DNA from: Telmatactis stephensoni
Taxonomy: Eukaryota > Cnidaria > Anthozoa > Actiniaria > Isophelliidae
Reading direction: 5' to 3'
Assembly (NCBI GenBank): GCA_029948255.1
Contig: JALIZF010001867.1
Location: 1,016,623 to 1,080,622 of the forward strand
DNA: 64,000 bases
The notes beneath the pieces are model-generated. The model was given only the letters and a program-made list of their open reading frames with translations, was not told where the DNA came from and searched no databases. Below are positions 1-10,842 of the stretch, piece after piece (within the stretch, counting starts at the first letter, position 1; every line of letters starts with the position of its first letter). The position numbers and the translations under genes are program-made.

Positions 1-596
1 TAACAACTACTACCGTTGTAGAATCATAAAACTTTGCACAGTTTAAAAATGGAATGGAAACTTTCAAAACTTCAAAAAAAAACCTCATACAGTATTAGAG
101 TTCAAAAAACATTTTAAACGATAATATGTTCTAAATGCTGTCCAACTTTTTAATGTTTTTCAGACAAACATTTGATAGTCACAGCGGCTGCAAATACTAA
201 AACAAGACAGCTCAGACAGTGATTAGAATTCATAGTTCCTTTGTTCCTTCGTTACCGTTACTATGTCCCACAAGCTATCATATTTTATCGAATATCAGCA
301 ATTTAAATCATCTGATAGTTTTGAAATGTTAAAGACTTGTCTGTAAATCATGATGCATTTTGTTTGTTTGTGGAACATGAATTAGGGGAACTATGAATTA
401 AAATACAGAAAGCCAGACAATTAATAATGCTGAGGTAATAAGCAGTTTTGATAGTTTTCCATTCCATTGTAGCCAAGTAATGGAACTACATAGCTGATCA
501 TGACTGCAAAGCAGTAAATACAATCTAATATTCAATCATATCATTTCGAGATTTTTCTTTTGTATTTGAGTTGGAAACACAACTGGGGTAAATATC

Positions 597-729
597 CTAA
601 GTCCTGAATATTCCTGCAAGAGAAAAAAGAAGCAAAATTACTATGTCATATCAGTGGAATAACTGAATCAATATGAAAAACTCAAATATAAGTAACATTT
701 TCAACTTTTACGATGACTAAGTAAGATCT

Positions 730-760
<31 letters not shown>

Positions 761-3700
761 CAATCAACAAAATGCATTTTCAATAAGTTTGTAGAGAGGA
801 TGGGCAATGAGAAACAGCTGGAGAGAGGGGAAAATTACTTCTTTAAAAAGGTGGTTTCTATATATTGTGTTAAGTGCAGTAACGTTATAAGCAATTATTT
901 TCTTTTAAATCTTCTGGAAGCCGACTGCTGTCAAAATTTATGATAGCAAGACTTCTGCAACATTGAAATGCAGCAAGTGAATTGTATTCCAGTACAACTA
1001 ATTTACCAACAACTAATAAACACTTTCTTCTAACCTGGCCATTGTTCGTTTTTGTCACATAATGGAACATAAATGACACCCATGAGTTTTTTCTTGACTA
1101 TTTCTCCATTAGCTGTTTTATCATACTGTTCTAAAGTTTGATTACGTCCTTCTGGTCCTACAGGAATGATCAGTCTTCCACCAGGCTTTAGCTGTTCAAC
1201 AAGCTGAAAATTGAACAATACCTTAAATTTGAGCAACAAACTCTGTGAGTTTCAATCAATAGAATGATTTAGTAAACATGGCACAATGTGAAAGAGGACA
1301 CTGCGCATGCTGATGCATTTTGTAAGAAATGACTGTTTACGTTGCCAATGTTAGAAAGAGGATACATGAAAACAAGCACAATGTCCTGGACATCATGATG
1401 TTGTCACGGTAGTCATGCAACAAATAAATGTGATATGTTGGCCATCTTCAGGGGTTTCAATAAGATTTGAAGTAGGTGGCTACCAAAGGTATCAGTAATT
1501 AGGGGCCATATATCTTACGTCCTGTTTAATTTTTGCTAGTTTGCTTTAATAAATCACATCAGGAGTTGGCTGGTCAGTTAAATCAGTCAGTACATTAGTA
1601 AGACAGTCAGTCAATATAAGTCTGTCAGTTCATCAGTCAGTCAGTCAGTTAGTCAGTCTGTCCATCCATCAGTCAGTCTGTCCATCCATCAGTCAGTCCG
1701 TCTGTCCATCAGTCAGTCAGTCCGTCCATCCATCAGTTAGTCAGTCTGTCTGTCAGTCTGTCCATCCATCCATCCATCTGTCAGTCTGTCCATCAGTCAG
1801 TCAGTCCGTTAGTCTGTCAGTCCATCAGTTTATCCGTCAGTTAGTCTGTCAGTCAGTCAGTCAGTTAGTCCATCAGTCAGTCTGTCCGTCAGTCAGTCCA
1901 TCTGTCAGTCCATCTGTCTGTCTGTCCATCCAAGATAGTTATTTCAATGTCTTACAGCTTCTGGAAGTATGGGTGCAGCTGCCCCAACATGAATTGCATC
2001 AAATGGAGCTCCACTTTGGTAACCTTGACGACCATCACCCTCTAAAAACAAGAACAATACAGAATACTTCACTGTAAATTTACAGCTGTGTTTTGGGATA
2101 ATAACACTATAGGATACTCACTGATAATTTCAATTCTCCCACTCTCTAAGAGCTCATTATTTCCCTTCTTAACATTTGCTTTTGCTTCATTTACTAATTG
2201 ATCCATGTGATCTACTCCATATACCTTCCCAGATGGACCAACCTAGAATATACCATTAAATGCATTTGTGACTTGGCAGGTTTATTTTTCTTTTGGGAGA
2301 AATTATTAAATGTGTTTTAATAATTTTTCCTCTTATTTTTTGTGTCAATGTGATCATGTAATCACTGTGACTGTTGTAGATATTTTTGTACCACTGATTT
2401 TGATGGTCAGTTAATCTTCAGGAGGGGAGGGGGAATGGCTGAAAGAGTAAAATAAAACACACAGTAGTATCAATTTAGGAAAAGTGGTATGTACCATCTT
2501 TTAGAAAGGTATATAAAATGGAAACCTTTTCTCCCAAAAATGGTATATAAAAGTTTAAGGTTTTCTAACCTCATGGCAGATTGAGTCAAGGGAGTTGAAA
2601 ACTGTGATTTATCTATATGAAACCACTCTTTCATGCATTATGTTAAAATGCAGTGTAAATGGATTAAATTAAATTAAAATTAAATTAAGATTACATGGTC
2701 ACTTAGTAAGGTTGGGTTGTTTATATAATTAGTACTAACCATGTAAGCCATCGCAGCAGTTAGGTACCCACTGCCACTCCCTACATCAAGGGCCTGTGGC
2801 TCCATCTTTAAGGTGTTCTTCTAGTATTTGTAAAGCATAACAGTGCTGTTTGGAGAAAAAATATATGTCAAAATGTGAAAAAATTATCAATCAAAATCAA
2901 ACAGAGAAGTGTAGCATGTTGTGAAAATGGAACAGCAAATTCACAGCAGAAATGTTTTTAAAACACTTTTCGTATGACTGGGAAAAGAGCACTGGTAGCA
3001 CAGCATAGTTATGGCTGGAATTTCAAATGCATTTATAGACCATGTCACTGACATTGTCACAGCATATTCTGGGGGTGGGTGGGTGGGTGGGTGGGTGGGG
3101 GGTTACTCCCAAATATTTTGGGTGGGGATACTTATCATACCTTTTAGTGGTCAAAATCAGTGATCTGGTACCTAGTTTTAAGGAGTCTCAAATTTTATTG
3201 GATTACCCAGGGGTGGGTCCAGGATTATCTTAAGGAGGGGGGGTGCACCATCATATAAATTGGAAACTGCTGAGAGGATATTATTTTTGGAAAAATGTTA
3301 AGAAAAAAGGATTCAAAGTTGTCTCAAGAGGGGGTGCACTCCCCCTGCAAGCTCCCCTAAATCTGTCCCTGCTACCAGAGACTAAGCAGGTGCCCTCATA
3401 AATTTACAAGTAGAAGGTGTTCAAGGATAGGACTCAGGTACCTTTTAGGAGTCATTTTCAAAATTTCTGACAAACATCACCACCCTCTATATATAGTAGT
3501 CCCCCCAGTTTATTTTGCATTCGCATGAAATCTTATTTGCATGCAGACATCATGGCACCACTATTGCCATAGCACATTGTGGTCCATTTCCCACTGACTC
3601 CTCTATTATGTTTATATTTTGGCAATATAATCTATCTCAGAAATTATTTGTGATGTATTGGATTAATTAGCCTATTTCAGAACAAGAACACAAGGAATAA

Positions 3701-4747
3701 ATATTGAAGATGTATAACCAGGCTGTAACATGATTAACATGGTTATCTCTGGTTCATATGCTCCCCCCTTTTTTTCTTTGTTGTTGTCTCTTTCAACTCA
3801 TTTACAATATTTATTGTCAAAGGACTGACTGACAGCAGAAAGCTCATATTACTAGTAAAAATCATTTGAACCAGAGATCACCATGTTAAACAAGTCATAA
3901 AATCACTAAACAAATGTAGAGCAGGTCAAAGTTACAAAGAACTTTCCTTGGATTCTTCTTCTCTAAGGCACAAAAGAGACCAATGATTTTGTAAGTGATG
4001 ATTTGTACCAATTCTAATCCGAAATAGGGTTAATCAAAACTTTCTACTTGAGGTAAGGTTGATCTAACTTTCTAGTTAGCTGCAGTGCAATGGAATTAGT
4101 TCACAGGTACTTTAAATAAACAAAGGGTTAAAGTGGTTGTAGGGAACTGTAACAACCTAAATAATATGAAATAATATTGTTGTAAAACTGATCTCCTTTG
4201 TCAATCGTAAAACAGCTGAGCCAACACGAAATATTTCAAATATAGTTCAGGTATGTAGTTATCTTGTGTTAAAAGAAACAAGTTACCATATGAGGAGCGC
4301 TGATCGTGGCTTGATAACCTGTACAAAACAAAAACAAAGTTGAAGATAAACTGACAGTGTAGAGGTGAGAGGTGATTCCGTGACTACAAATGTGATTCTC
4401 CCTCTTCGCTGAGTTCTTTAAAGGAAAACAAAAAACGAGCCAAGATTTGATTTACCTATTGGCTGTGGAGAATCCATAAATGGATTCAATTTGGTGTAAT
4501 TTTTACGATCAACCTTGCTCAGTGCTTCTTCTACTCTTGCGCTCTTGAGGACACCATTTGCTGGAGAAAGAAAAAATAATTTACAGAAAGCCACACAAAG
4601 AAAATAAGAACATATAAGCATCTGACTGAAAGAATTAAGATAGTTTTTACCTTTTAACTGGCTAATTAGGTCCTCGTGGCTCTTTCCATGTGATCTCCAA
4701 GCCATATTTCGAGCGAAAGTCCTGCGTAAAAATGAAATTGTATGCAT
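597..4747 (-). CDS. PCMT1: Protein-L-isoaspartate O-methyltransferase (PCMT1), eight coding exons, one internal frameshift
   Basis: This cytosolic SAM-dependent enzyme methylates L-isoaspartyl residues in ageing proteins so that they can be repaired. Exons in transcript order are 4651-4705, 4456-4560, 4287-4318, 2740-2845, 2122-2242, 1956-2041, 1035-1203 and 597-613, all bounded by AG/GT. Removing one extra base in exon 4, they join in frame into about 229 residues; the human enzyme has 227. Recognisable pieces are the [14 protein letters not shown] start, [20 protein letters not shown], the SAM motif [25 protein letters not shown] and [15 protein letters not shown] near the C-terminus. I chose the start at 4705 by family alignment. 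An in-frame ATG at 4747 would add a basic 14-residue leader, and an acceptor-like TTTTACGCAG just upstream of the exon could instead join a distal 5' exon. Exon 8 encodes only GIFRT plus stop and is the weakest call. The family identification is secure; whether the locus is functional depends on the extra base near 2793. Confidence 0.93.
732..761. repeat. (ATC)n microsatellite
   Basis: A run of about ten ATC triplets lies in the penultimate intron of PCMT1. Confidence 0.9.
1581..1931. repeat. Degenerate tetranucleotide array (TCAG/TCCA/TCTG)
   Basis: About 350 bp of interspersed CAGT, CCAT and CTGT tetramers fill the PCMT1 intron between exons 6 and 7. It is a slippage-type array with no coding content. 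Confidence 0.9.
2945..3063. repeat. Diverged interspersed repeat, related to 32618-32752
   Basis: The segment shares GGAATTTCAAATG, a TTTATAGA stretch, a GTCACAG core and TTTCGTATRA edges with the copy at 32618-32752. It lies in a PCMT1 intron and is probably an old non-autonomous element. Confidence 0.5.
3070..3105. repeat. (GGGT)n microsatellite
   Basis: A short GGGT tetramer run lies inside the large PCMT1 intron 3. The rest of that 1.4-kb intron holds nothing I recognise. Confidence 0.8.
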
Positions 4748-5943
4748 TCATGGAAACACAGAAACTCAGTGTTTCAAGAGAATGTTACCAGTAACCAGTC
4801 CTATCGCTTGCTATATACCACAGGAGACCCAATACTTTGTTTTTTTAATCAAACCAGTAAAAGATAGATGAAATCAGGATGGGGAAAAAAGCTCAGGTAT
4901 TGACAAAAGACGACACAATTCTTGACATCAGAATAGAAAAAGACTGTTTTAGAGAGATTTTTAAACAAATCATATTCAAAGTTAAAGTTGGTCCTCCTGT
5001 GGTAAGTTTCAGAACGCATTCTCAAAGAGGATATACCACTGACCAATTAAGTTGTTCCCGCGCGCCAAGTTTAAATCAGCATAAAAGGTTTGTCTTTGTT
5101 TGTCAGAATTATGTTTTCTTCTTTGGTGCAATTGCAAAGCATACCTGTTAGAATTCGCTGTGGGTTTCATTGGAATATTCTTCGTTGTAGTGGTGGAGTC
5201 TTCAAAGGTAAGTTCTCTTGCTCGAATTATCTTTAGATAGATCGAACTTTGACGAGGTGGTGATCTTCTTCAGCCCCGTCCAGGCTGCCCCTGCGGCTCT
5301 GGCATGTGCTCGAGTCTTGTTTGTTCAAAAGATGATTAGCACTAACCCAGCAATAAAAACCCCTTGCACAAACGGACCATGGAAATGGAGACCATGATTT
5401 CACCCAGTTATAAATTATAAACTAGGGTACAAAATGTCGTACACTAAAGTTATACTGCGGCAACAGTAAACAGTTTTCTTCTTCTGTTTTTGTAAGACCC
5501 AAAATGGTCTTCTGTATTGCAATACAATTTGCACGATGTACCTCACAAAGGTATTAGACTGGTTGTTTGTTCACTGGTTGGGCTTCCTGTGGTGGCAGCC
5601 CATTTGTTCTTTCTAACATTTCTTCTGATCTATCTGTTTATATTTCGATTTATAATTTCTTTATTTTATTGTACATTTGATTATATATTCAATAGAATTT
5701 TCACAATGTAAGTATTAAAGTTATTATTACAGCCACACAGTTTACCTTACATATAACCTATGAGCTATATGGAAAATCTGAATTCTATAATACAGATAAA
5801 CAAGTGCCTTAAAACCTAAATTAAAATCAAACTAAAGCAAAATAAAGATGGCTCAAAATCATCATAAAATCATTCAAAATAATTACTGACATGTTTCGGG
5901 AGTGACTGCCATCTTCAGAGTGAGATTAAAATGCTAGAATGGA
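4748..5943. other. Intergenic interval, nothing recognised
   Basis: This stretch lies upstream of PCMT1 and would hold its promoter and any 5' UTR. The short open frames on both strands have no family features. No clear TATA element or CpG-dense block stood out. Confidence 0.5.
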
Positions 5944-6126
5944 ATATATAGAATATTTACATAAAAACAAAAGGAAAAGAAAACTAATGACAAATGTGTA
6001 AATTGGTATGCTTAACTTGTTGGTTTAAGACAACTTGAAAAACAACAAGTTAAGCATACCAGTTACACCTTTGTCATTAGTTTTTTCCTTTTGTTCTTAT
6101 GTAAATACTCTTACTAGTATATATAG
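5944..6126. mobile_element. Foldback element, arms about 80 bp
   Basis: The left arm (ATTTACATAAAAACAAAAGG ... GGTATGCTTAACTTGTT) is repeated in reverse complement on the right, with a short loop near 6030. There is no coding content, which fits a MITE-like hairpin. Confidence 0.75.
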
Positions 6127-6223
6127 ATTGTAGAACTAAGAAAAGTTGGGTCACCAACAACCAAGCCACTAGTGAGTGGGATCAGAAATGATTCAGCACA
6201 ATAATGACATAAGAAACTTGATA

Positions 6224-6381
6224 AATGGAATTAGAAGGACGACATCAAGTGAACTACCGGGTACTTGCTGGTCGAAAAACTTTATTAAACGTTTTGGACT
6301 ACGGGCCTTCATAGGCCGAAACGTTTAATAAAGTCTTTCTACCAGCAAGTGGTTTGCTTGATGTCATCCTTCTAATTCCAT
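6224..6381. mobile_element. Foldback element, arms about 65 bp
   Basis: ATGGAATTAGAAGGAYGACATCAAG at the left returns in reverse complement at the right end. The arms include an ACTTGCTGGT and TTTATTAAACGTTT stretch around a short GGCCTTCATAGGCC centre. Confidence 0.75.
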
Positions 6382-6536
6382 TACTCAAGTATATATATAT
6401 GTATATTCCATTCTAAATATGTACCTGAGTCTCCTGTTTCAAAAACCTTGATGGTTGCATATCTGAATCTGACATCTGACATAGCAAGCTAGTAAATAGT
6501 CTTTTGAAATAGGTGTATATAGACAAAATGACATTG

Positions 6537-7435
6537 AGGTGTCTGGAAATAGTTTTTTTGTCCACCAACCAATAACAAATAGACAGTTTAAAAACTACTT
6601 TCCTTTGGTTCGATCTTAAAGATATTACAAGATATAGTTGCTGAAGGAGTGAAGTTTTAGTGTTGAGTTTGGCATGGCAATCGGCACTAATTTATGCATG
6701 TTATAGGGAAATCCCATAAAACAGACAGAACACTACCAAATGTTGTGGCGCAAAAAATCCTTTAATCTCGCTATTGTTACACAGAACAATAGGGCAGAAC
6801 CAAAATATATGATCGCTTCCTGTTTGACTCAAGACGCAGTTTATTCAAATGGAATGGAGCAAGTTTTGTTCTTGTTCTTGTGTTCATTGGTCTGCTTGCC
6901 CAATCTGTTGATGCTTGTGCGATAAAGTCGTCTTTTATTCTGAGGCTCTAGCTCCGTAAAAAGTAAAGGAATTGTCTCCAAACATTTCAGATAAATAAAG
7001 AGTATGATAAACAACTACTGGTGTAAAATCAACTGATGTACATTAATACAATAATTTTTTACATCACCTTTTGTGGAGACACTTGGAATCTCCTTAAAAA
7101 GTCATGTCCCAAATTTAAGACTCCATAATTTTGAATCCACGAAATAAAATTTCACGAAGCTCTGTAAAAAGATATGAAAGATGAATTTCCAGATTTCAGT
7201 AAAGATTCTATGGTAAAGTTTTGGAGAAAGAACTAAAAGTCTGTTTTATGGGATTTCCCCATAACATGCATAAATTAGTGCCGATTGCCATGCCAAACCC
7301 AACACTCAAACTTCAATCCTTCAGCAACTATATCTTGAAATATCTTTAAGATACAGCCAAAGGAAAGTAGTTTTTAAACCGTTTATTTGTTATTGGTTGG
7401 TGGACCAAAAAAAAAAACCCTGTTTCTAGACACTT
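6537..7435. mobile_element. Non-autonomous element with ~200-bp terminal inverted repeats
   Basis: 6537-6735 and 7222-7435 are inverted copies sharing CCACCAACCAATAACAAAT, GTTTAAAAACTACTTTCC and GCATGTTATGGGGAAATCCC-type stretches. The 490-bp middle has no convincing gene. The layout is that of a defective DNA transposon or long-TIR MITE. Confidence 0.75.
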
Positions 7436-7453
7436 TAACAGACATTAACAATG

Positions 7454-7680
7454 CACACCGCAAAAATGCGCATGTAAATTTACCCGAAAACTTGAGTAAA
7501 TCAGTGCATCCACAGTAACTCACTTATCTGAGTAAATTTACTCAGTTATTTGAGTAAAATACTGAGTACCCTTTACTCAAATAACTGAGTAAATTTACTT
7601 GGATAAGTGAGTTACTGTGGATGATATTACGATTTACTCAAGTTTTTGAGTAAATTTACTTGCACATTTTTTGCAGTATA
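7454..7680. mobile_element. Palindromic element rich in GAGTAAATTTACTC
   Basis: The ends (CCGCAAAAATGCGCATGTAAA and its complement) and the core are inverted. The arms contain repeated GAGTAAATTTACTC, itself a palindrome. It abuts the preceding long-TIR element. Confidence 0.75.
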
Positions 7681-7902
7681 CTAGATGCTGATTGATCAGG
7701 TCAACCAATCAGAAAACTTCACTTTTGGAACAAGTTTTAACAGACAATATTCCTAGGTTTTTTTTTCTGTTAACAAAAAATGAGCGTCTGTATAATACCC
7801 ATGGGTTTCCCAGGATGCTACAGTAGCTCTGAGGATTTACCTCATGATAGGTATCATATTCTGATGTATTAACGAGGGTATTATTTTTGAGGGCTTTGTC
7901 GG

Positions 7903-8797
7903 TAGTAGGAAAGTGCCGGTTCTGGGACAGGGGCCCCCAGGGCTAACCCCCCTTCCCCATCTCCCATACCTGAGCAAAGCTGGGCCAACCCCCTGACGGG
8001 TGAACAGGTGTATTTGTGGACGAGCGGAGCGAGGTGCAATGAGATCATATTTATTTTTAGACGAACGGAACGAGGTGCGATGAGGTACAGGGAACACAGG
8101 CTGCTCGGGCTACCCGGGTACTACCTCCTCCCCTCCCTGTGTAATCAGAGGAGATCGATTCGACGGGGCCCCCATACGAACAGATCTAGTTTGAGAACGG
8201 GATTTTGAAGAGCGAAGCCGAGAACTAAATTTTCAAGAGGTTTCATTTGATCAGTTCTACGTTCACGGTTGATAGCATATAGTCGACGATTAAATTCATT
8301 GATCAATATTTGCATGGTGCGTTCAATGTCACAAAATCTTGTGTAATAGTGTATCTTTCCTTCAAATTTGGTGATCCGTTCTTTCACACGGTCACACAGT
8401 ATATAAATGACTATGATGTTTCATCAGTATCTTTCACATATGAGATTGTTGTCCAACAATACTAGAATCTACACTAGAATCTACACTAGAACTGAATGTA
8501 CACTAGAATCTAGCTCAAAGAATAGTAGAATCTACACTAGATGGGATCCCTGTGTTTTTCTTTGTGAATTAGCTTGAAGGGTCGTTTCCATAGTAACTAG
8601 AGAAAACCTCCAGATTGAACTTAGTTATTTAAGAGTAGATGTAATAGAAGAATAAACGCTGATAACATTGTCTTGGACTGTATTACTGAATATAACCCGT
8701 AGGGGGTTAGCCCGGCTTTGCTCAGGTATGGGAGATGAGGGGAGGGGAGGGGTTAGCTCCATGGGGCCTCTGTCCCAGAACCGGCACTTTCCTACTA
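7903..8797. mobile_element. Non-autonomous element with ~100-bp terminal inverted repeats
   Basis: TAGTAGGAAAGTGCCGGTTC begins the left end and its complement closes the right end. The arms also share GCTAACCCC and GGGAGATGGGG-type GC-rich tracts and CTGAGCAAAGC. The interior (8000-8690) shows only short open frames without family features. The GC-rich ends stand out from the AT-rich surroundings. Confidence 0.72.
8455..8545. repeat. Short tandem array of CTACACTAGAAT
   Basis: Four or five imperfect copies of ACACTAGAATCT occur in tandem inside the preceding element. Confidence 0.75.
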
Positions 8798-8853
8798 CAT
8801 ATGACATTGAAAGGGAGAAAAATGGAAAAATGTGAATGAAATGTGTCTAAATT

Positions 8854-9690
8854 CTAGTACAGTCCTATTTTGACTTTGGCTCTAAAAATTATTCTTTTGA
8901 GTAGTAGCCTGTACTTCTTAAACCTCCAGAAGTAAAGAAATGGGTTGATGTTTGAGTTAACTACAGCGAAGGTATTCATCCATGGAAATGCATGTTCAAT
9001 TTCACTCTGAGGGATTGCAGGAAATGCCAGAAATGGTAGCCAACTGAGACCAAAAGTAAATACTACAATCCCCACAGAAGCTGTTGGATTAAATGACGCT
9101 CTCTGACTTGAAGGTTCACCCTGCAAGGTGGAAGGAGTTAGTTTTTTAGCCTGTTTTTTCGCGGTAATGTAGATTTTACCATATATGACCATCACAATTG
9201 CTGTGACTATCACCAGATAGTACAGAATCACCCTAGCTGATATAAATTTGGCTGCAGTAGCGGTTGCTAGAAATAGAGCAAGTCCGTAAGTTAAGAAACA
9301 CACAATGAATACCAATCTCAGAGTAATGGTTTCGAGGTATCGAAAGGGCCAGTGAATGGCAACAAAGCGTTCAGCAGTCAAGGCCACTAGATTATTCAGT
9401 GATGCTATCGAGGTAAAGAAAGTGCTAAAAGTCACAAAGAAGTCTGATTTTCGTCCAATGAGAAGAGTGTTAATCAATTGAGGTTGCCACAGGACGCAGG
9501 AAAAGAAATCCGACACAGCTAGAGATGTAAGAAGGGCATTTTTGCATGATTGCAATTCGGAGAGATTCAGCACGGCAATAACTACCAAAGCATTAGCTAC
9601 TGTTCCTATTAAACAACCACATGCATTGATTCCACATAGAAAGGAGACTTCGATCAGTGGCAAAAAGTAGATGTGTGTTGTGTTATTCAT
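8854..9690 (-). CDS. Intronless class A (rhodopsin-like) GPCR
   Basis: The 278-residue single-exon protein is a seven-transmembrane receptor at the plasma membrane with an unknown ligand. In order it shows an N-terminal NNTT glycosylation site, TM1 with GTVANALVV, TM2 with LAVSDFF (the LAxxD motif), TM3 ending in ERFVAIHWPF (an ERF variant of E/DRY), a very short second extracellular loop, TM6 with LSWLPF (a W-x-P relative of CWxP) and TM7 with NINPFLYFW (NPxxY), then a short basic tail. The usual disulphide cysteine at the top of TM3 and its partner in loop 2 are both absent, as known for melanocortin-type MECA receptors. Intronless class A receptors of this kind are common as cnidarian lineage-specific families, so orthology to a vertebrate receptor cannot be claimed. 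Confidence 0.92.
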   Translation of the reverse strand: MNNTTHIYFLPLIEVSFLCGINACGCLIGTVANALVVIAVLNLSELQSCKNALLTSLAVSDFFSCVLWQPQLINTLLIGRKSDFFVTFSTFFTSIASLNNLVALTAERFVAIHWPFRYLETITLRLVFIVCFLTYGLALFLATATAAKFISARVILYYLVIVTAIVMVIYGKIYITAKKQAKKLTPSTLQGEPSSQRASFNPTASVGIVVFTFGLSWLPFLAFPAIPQSEIEHAFPWMNTFAVVNSNINPFLYFWRFKKYRLLLKRIIFRAKVKIGLY

Positions 9691-10247
9691 TTTATGAATC
9701 TCTTCTTTCTGTGAAGATTAAAAACAGACAAAAACAAAATAAATCTTTATATTTTGTGTCAAGATAAAAGGGATCTATCGTCAAAGGGAGATTTTGCAGA
9801 GCAAAATATGTGATTTCCCAACCGAATTCTAAACCATTAGGGTGGAGACATGTTTAGAAAAAAGCTGGAGATTGTGGGCATAGATCCAGTGGGATAGAAT
9901 TGTAGCATAACACTAGACGACCTAGACCGAGTAAATTAGAGGAGGCTCGTCGCCCAATGCGCCTAAGTCCACATGAGTTGTGCACCAGCAACGTACCTAC
10001 ACTCTATAACATGATCGAAGCTGAAGTTTGTTCTTTATCACCATAATTGACAAGTATATTACATTATTTACATTTAACCCTCCCAGAATAATTATAGATG
10101 ATGTTATGCTTGAAAAGCTTGGCACTCTTTTGTTGATCACAGCCACCCATGAAATCCAAAACTACTTCGGTTTTTGTAATTATTGATGCTAATCAGAACG
10201 CCGTTCAGAAATAACTAAACAAAAAGCATAGCCAATAGCCGACTACG
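9691..10247. other. GPCR upstream region, nothing recognised
   Basis: AT-rich non-coding DNA lies 5' of the receptor gene. No transposon ends or splice-supported exon were seen. Confidence 0.5.
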
Positions 10248-10491
10248 AGATACACTTCGCTTGCCGCATACAAAGGAATCTAGTCCAGTCCCAGACTCTT
10301 TCTTGCCGCTCCAGGACTCGCGGAGAAAGGAGAGTCTCTCCTTTCTCCGCGAGTCCTGGAGCGGCAAGAAAGAGAGTCTGGGACTGGACTAAAAGGAATC
10401 GAGACGAGCAGCTCAGTCATTCGTAACGACAAACGTTTTAGCACGTAGCCTTGTTCTAAATCCTTTGTATGTGGCAGGTGAAGCATATCTG
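10248..10491. mobile_element. Interspersed repeat related to 30084-30222, interrupted by a hairpin
   Basis: The flanks (TACACTTCGCTTGCCGCA at the left; CAGTCATTCGTAACGACAAACG and TTTTAGCACGTAGCC at the right) match the copy at 30084-30222. A long hairpin occupies the middle. Confidence 0.6.
10281..10391. repeat. Near-perfect hairpin, arms about 55 bp
   Basis: TAGTCCAGTCCCAGACTCT ... GCGGAGAAAGGAGAG is followed almost without a loop by its reverse complement. The stem is GC-rich and almost perfect, so it could form a strong cruciform or RNA stem. Confidence 0.85.
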
Positions 10492-10517
10492 GGAACTGGG
10501 CCTTGTATAGCCCCCGA

Positions 10518-10602
10518 AATGATCCCCGACCCGAAATGATCCCCGAGCCTGAAATGATCCCCGAGTTGTACCTGAAATGATCCCCGACCCCAAATGATCC
10601 CC
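10518..10602. repeat. Tandem array of GAAATGATCCCCGA
   Basis: Five imperfect copies of the AAATGATCCCCGA unit, 16-22 bp apart, lie directly before the next foldback element. Confidence 0.8.
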
Positions 10603-10608
10603 ATACAG

Positions 10609-10842
10609 TAAGGCGGTGAAATACGAGACACAAAAACCCTCAACTTGTCGCGCAACATTGTTGCGTTGCAGGTTTTTGATCGATGTTGCGCGTTTTTCAC
10701 CTCGCGATCTCAACTTGTCACGCAACAAAAAAAATTTCGCGAGGTGAAAAACGCGCAACTTCGATCAAAAACCTGCAACGCAACAATGTTGCGCGACAAG
10801 TTATAATTGAGAGTTTTTGTGTCTCGTATTTCGCCGCCTTTA
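10609..10842. mobile_element. Foldback MITE, ends TAAGGCGGYGAAATACGA
   Basis: The termini TAAGGCGG and CCGCCTTTA are inverted. The arms share GAGACACAAAAA, TTGTCGCGCAACATTGTTGC and TTTTTCACCTCGCG. The loop is short. Confidence 0.8.

Noticed and set aside
4879..5151. Plus-strand open frame MGKKAQVLTKDD, 90 codons
   Set aside because: No family resemblance, overlaps the PCMT1 upstream region, and has no splice partner.
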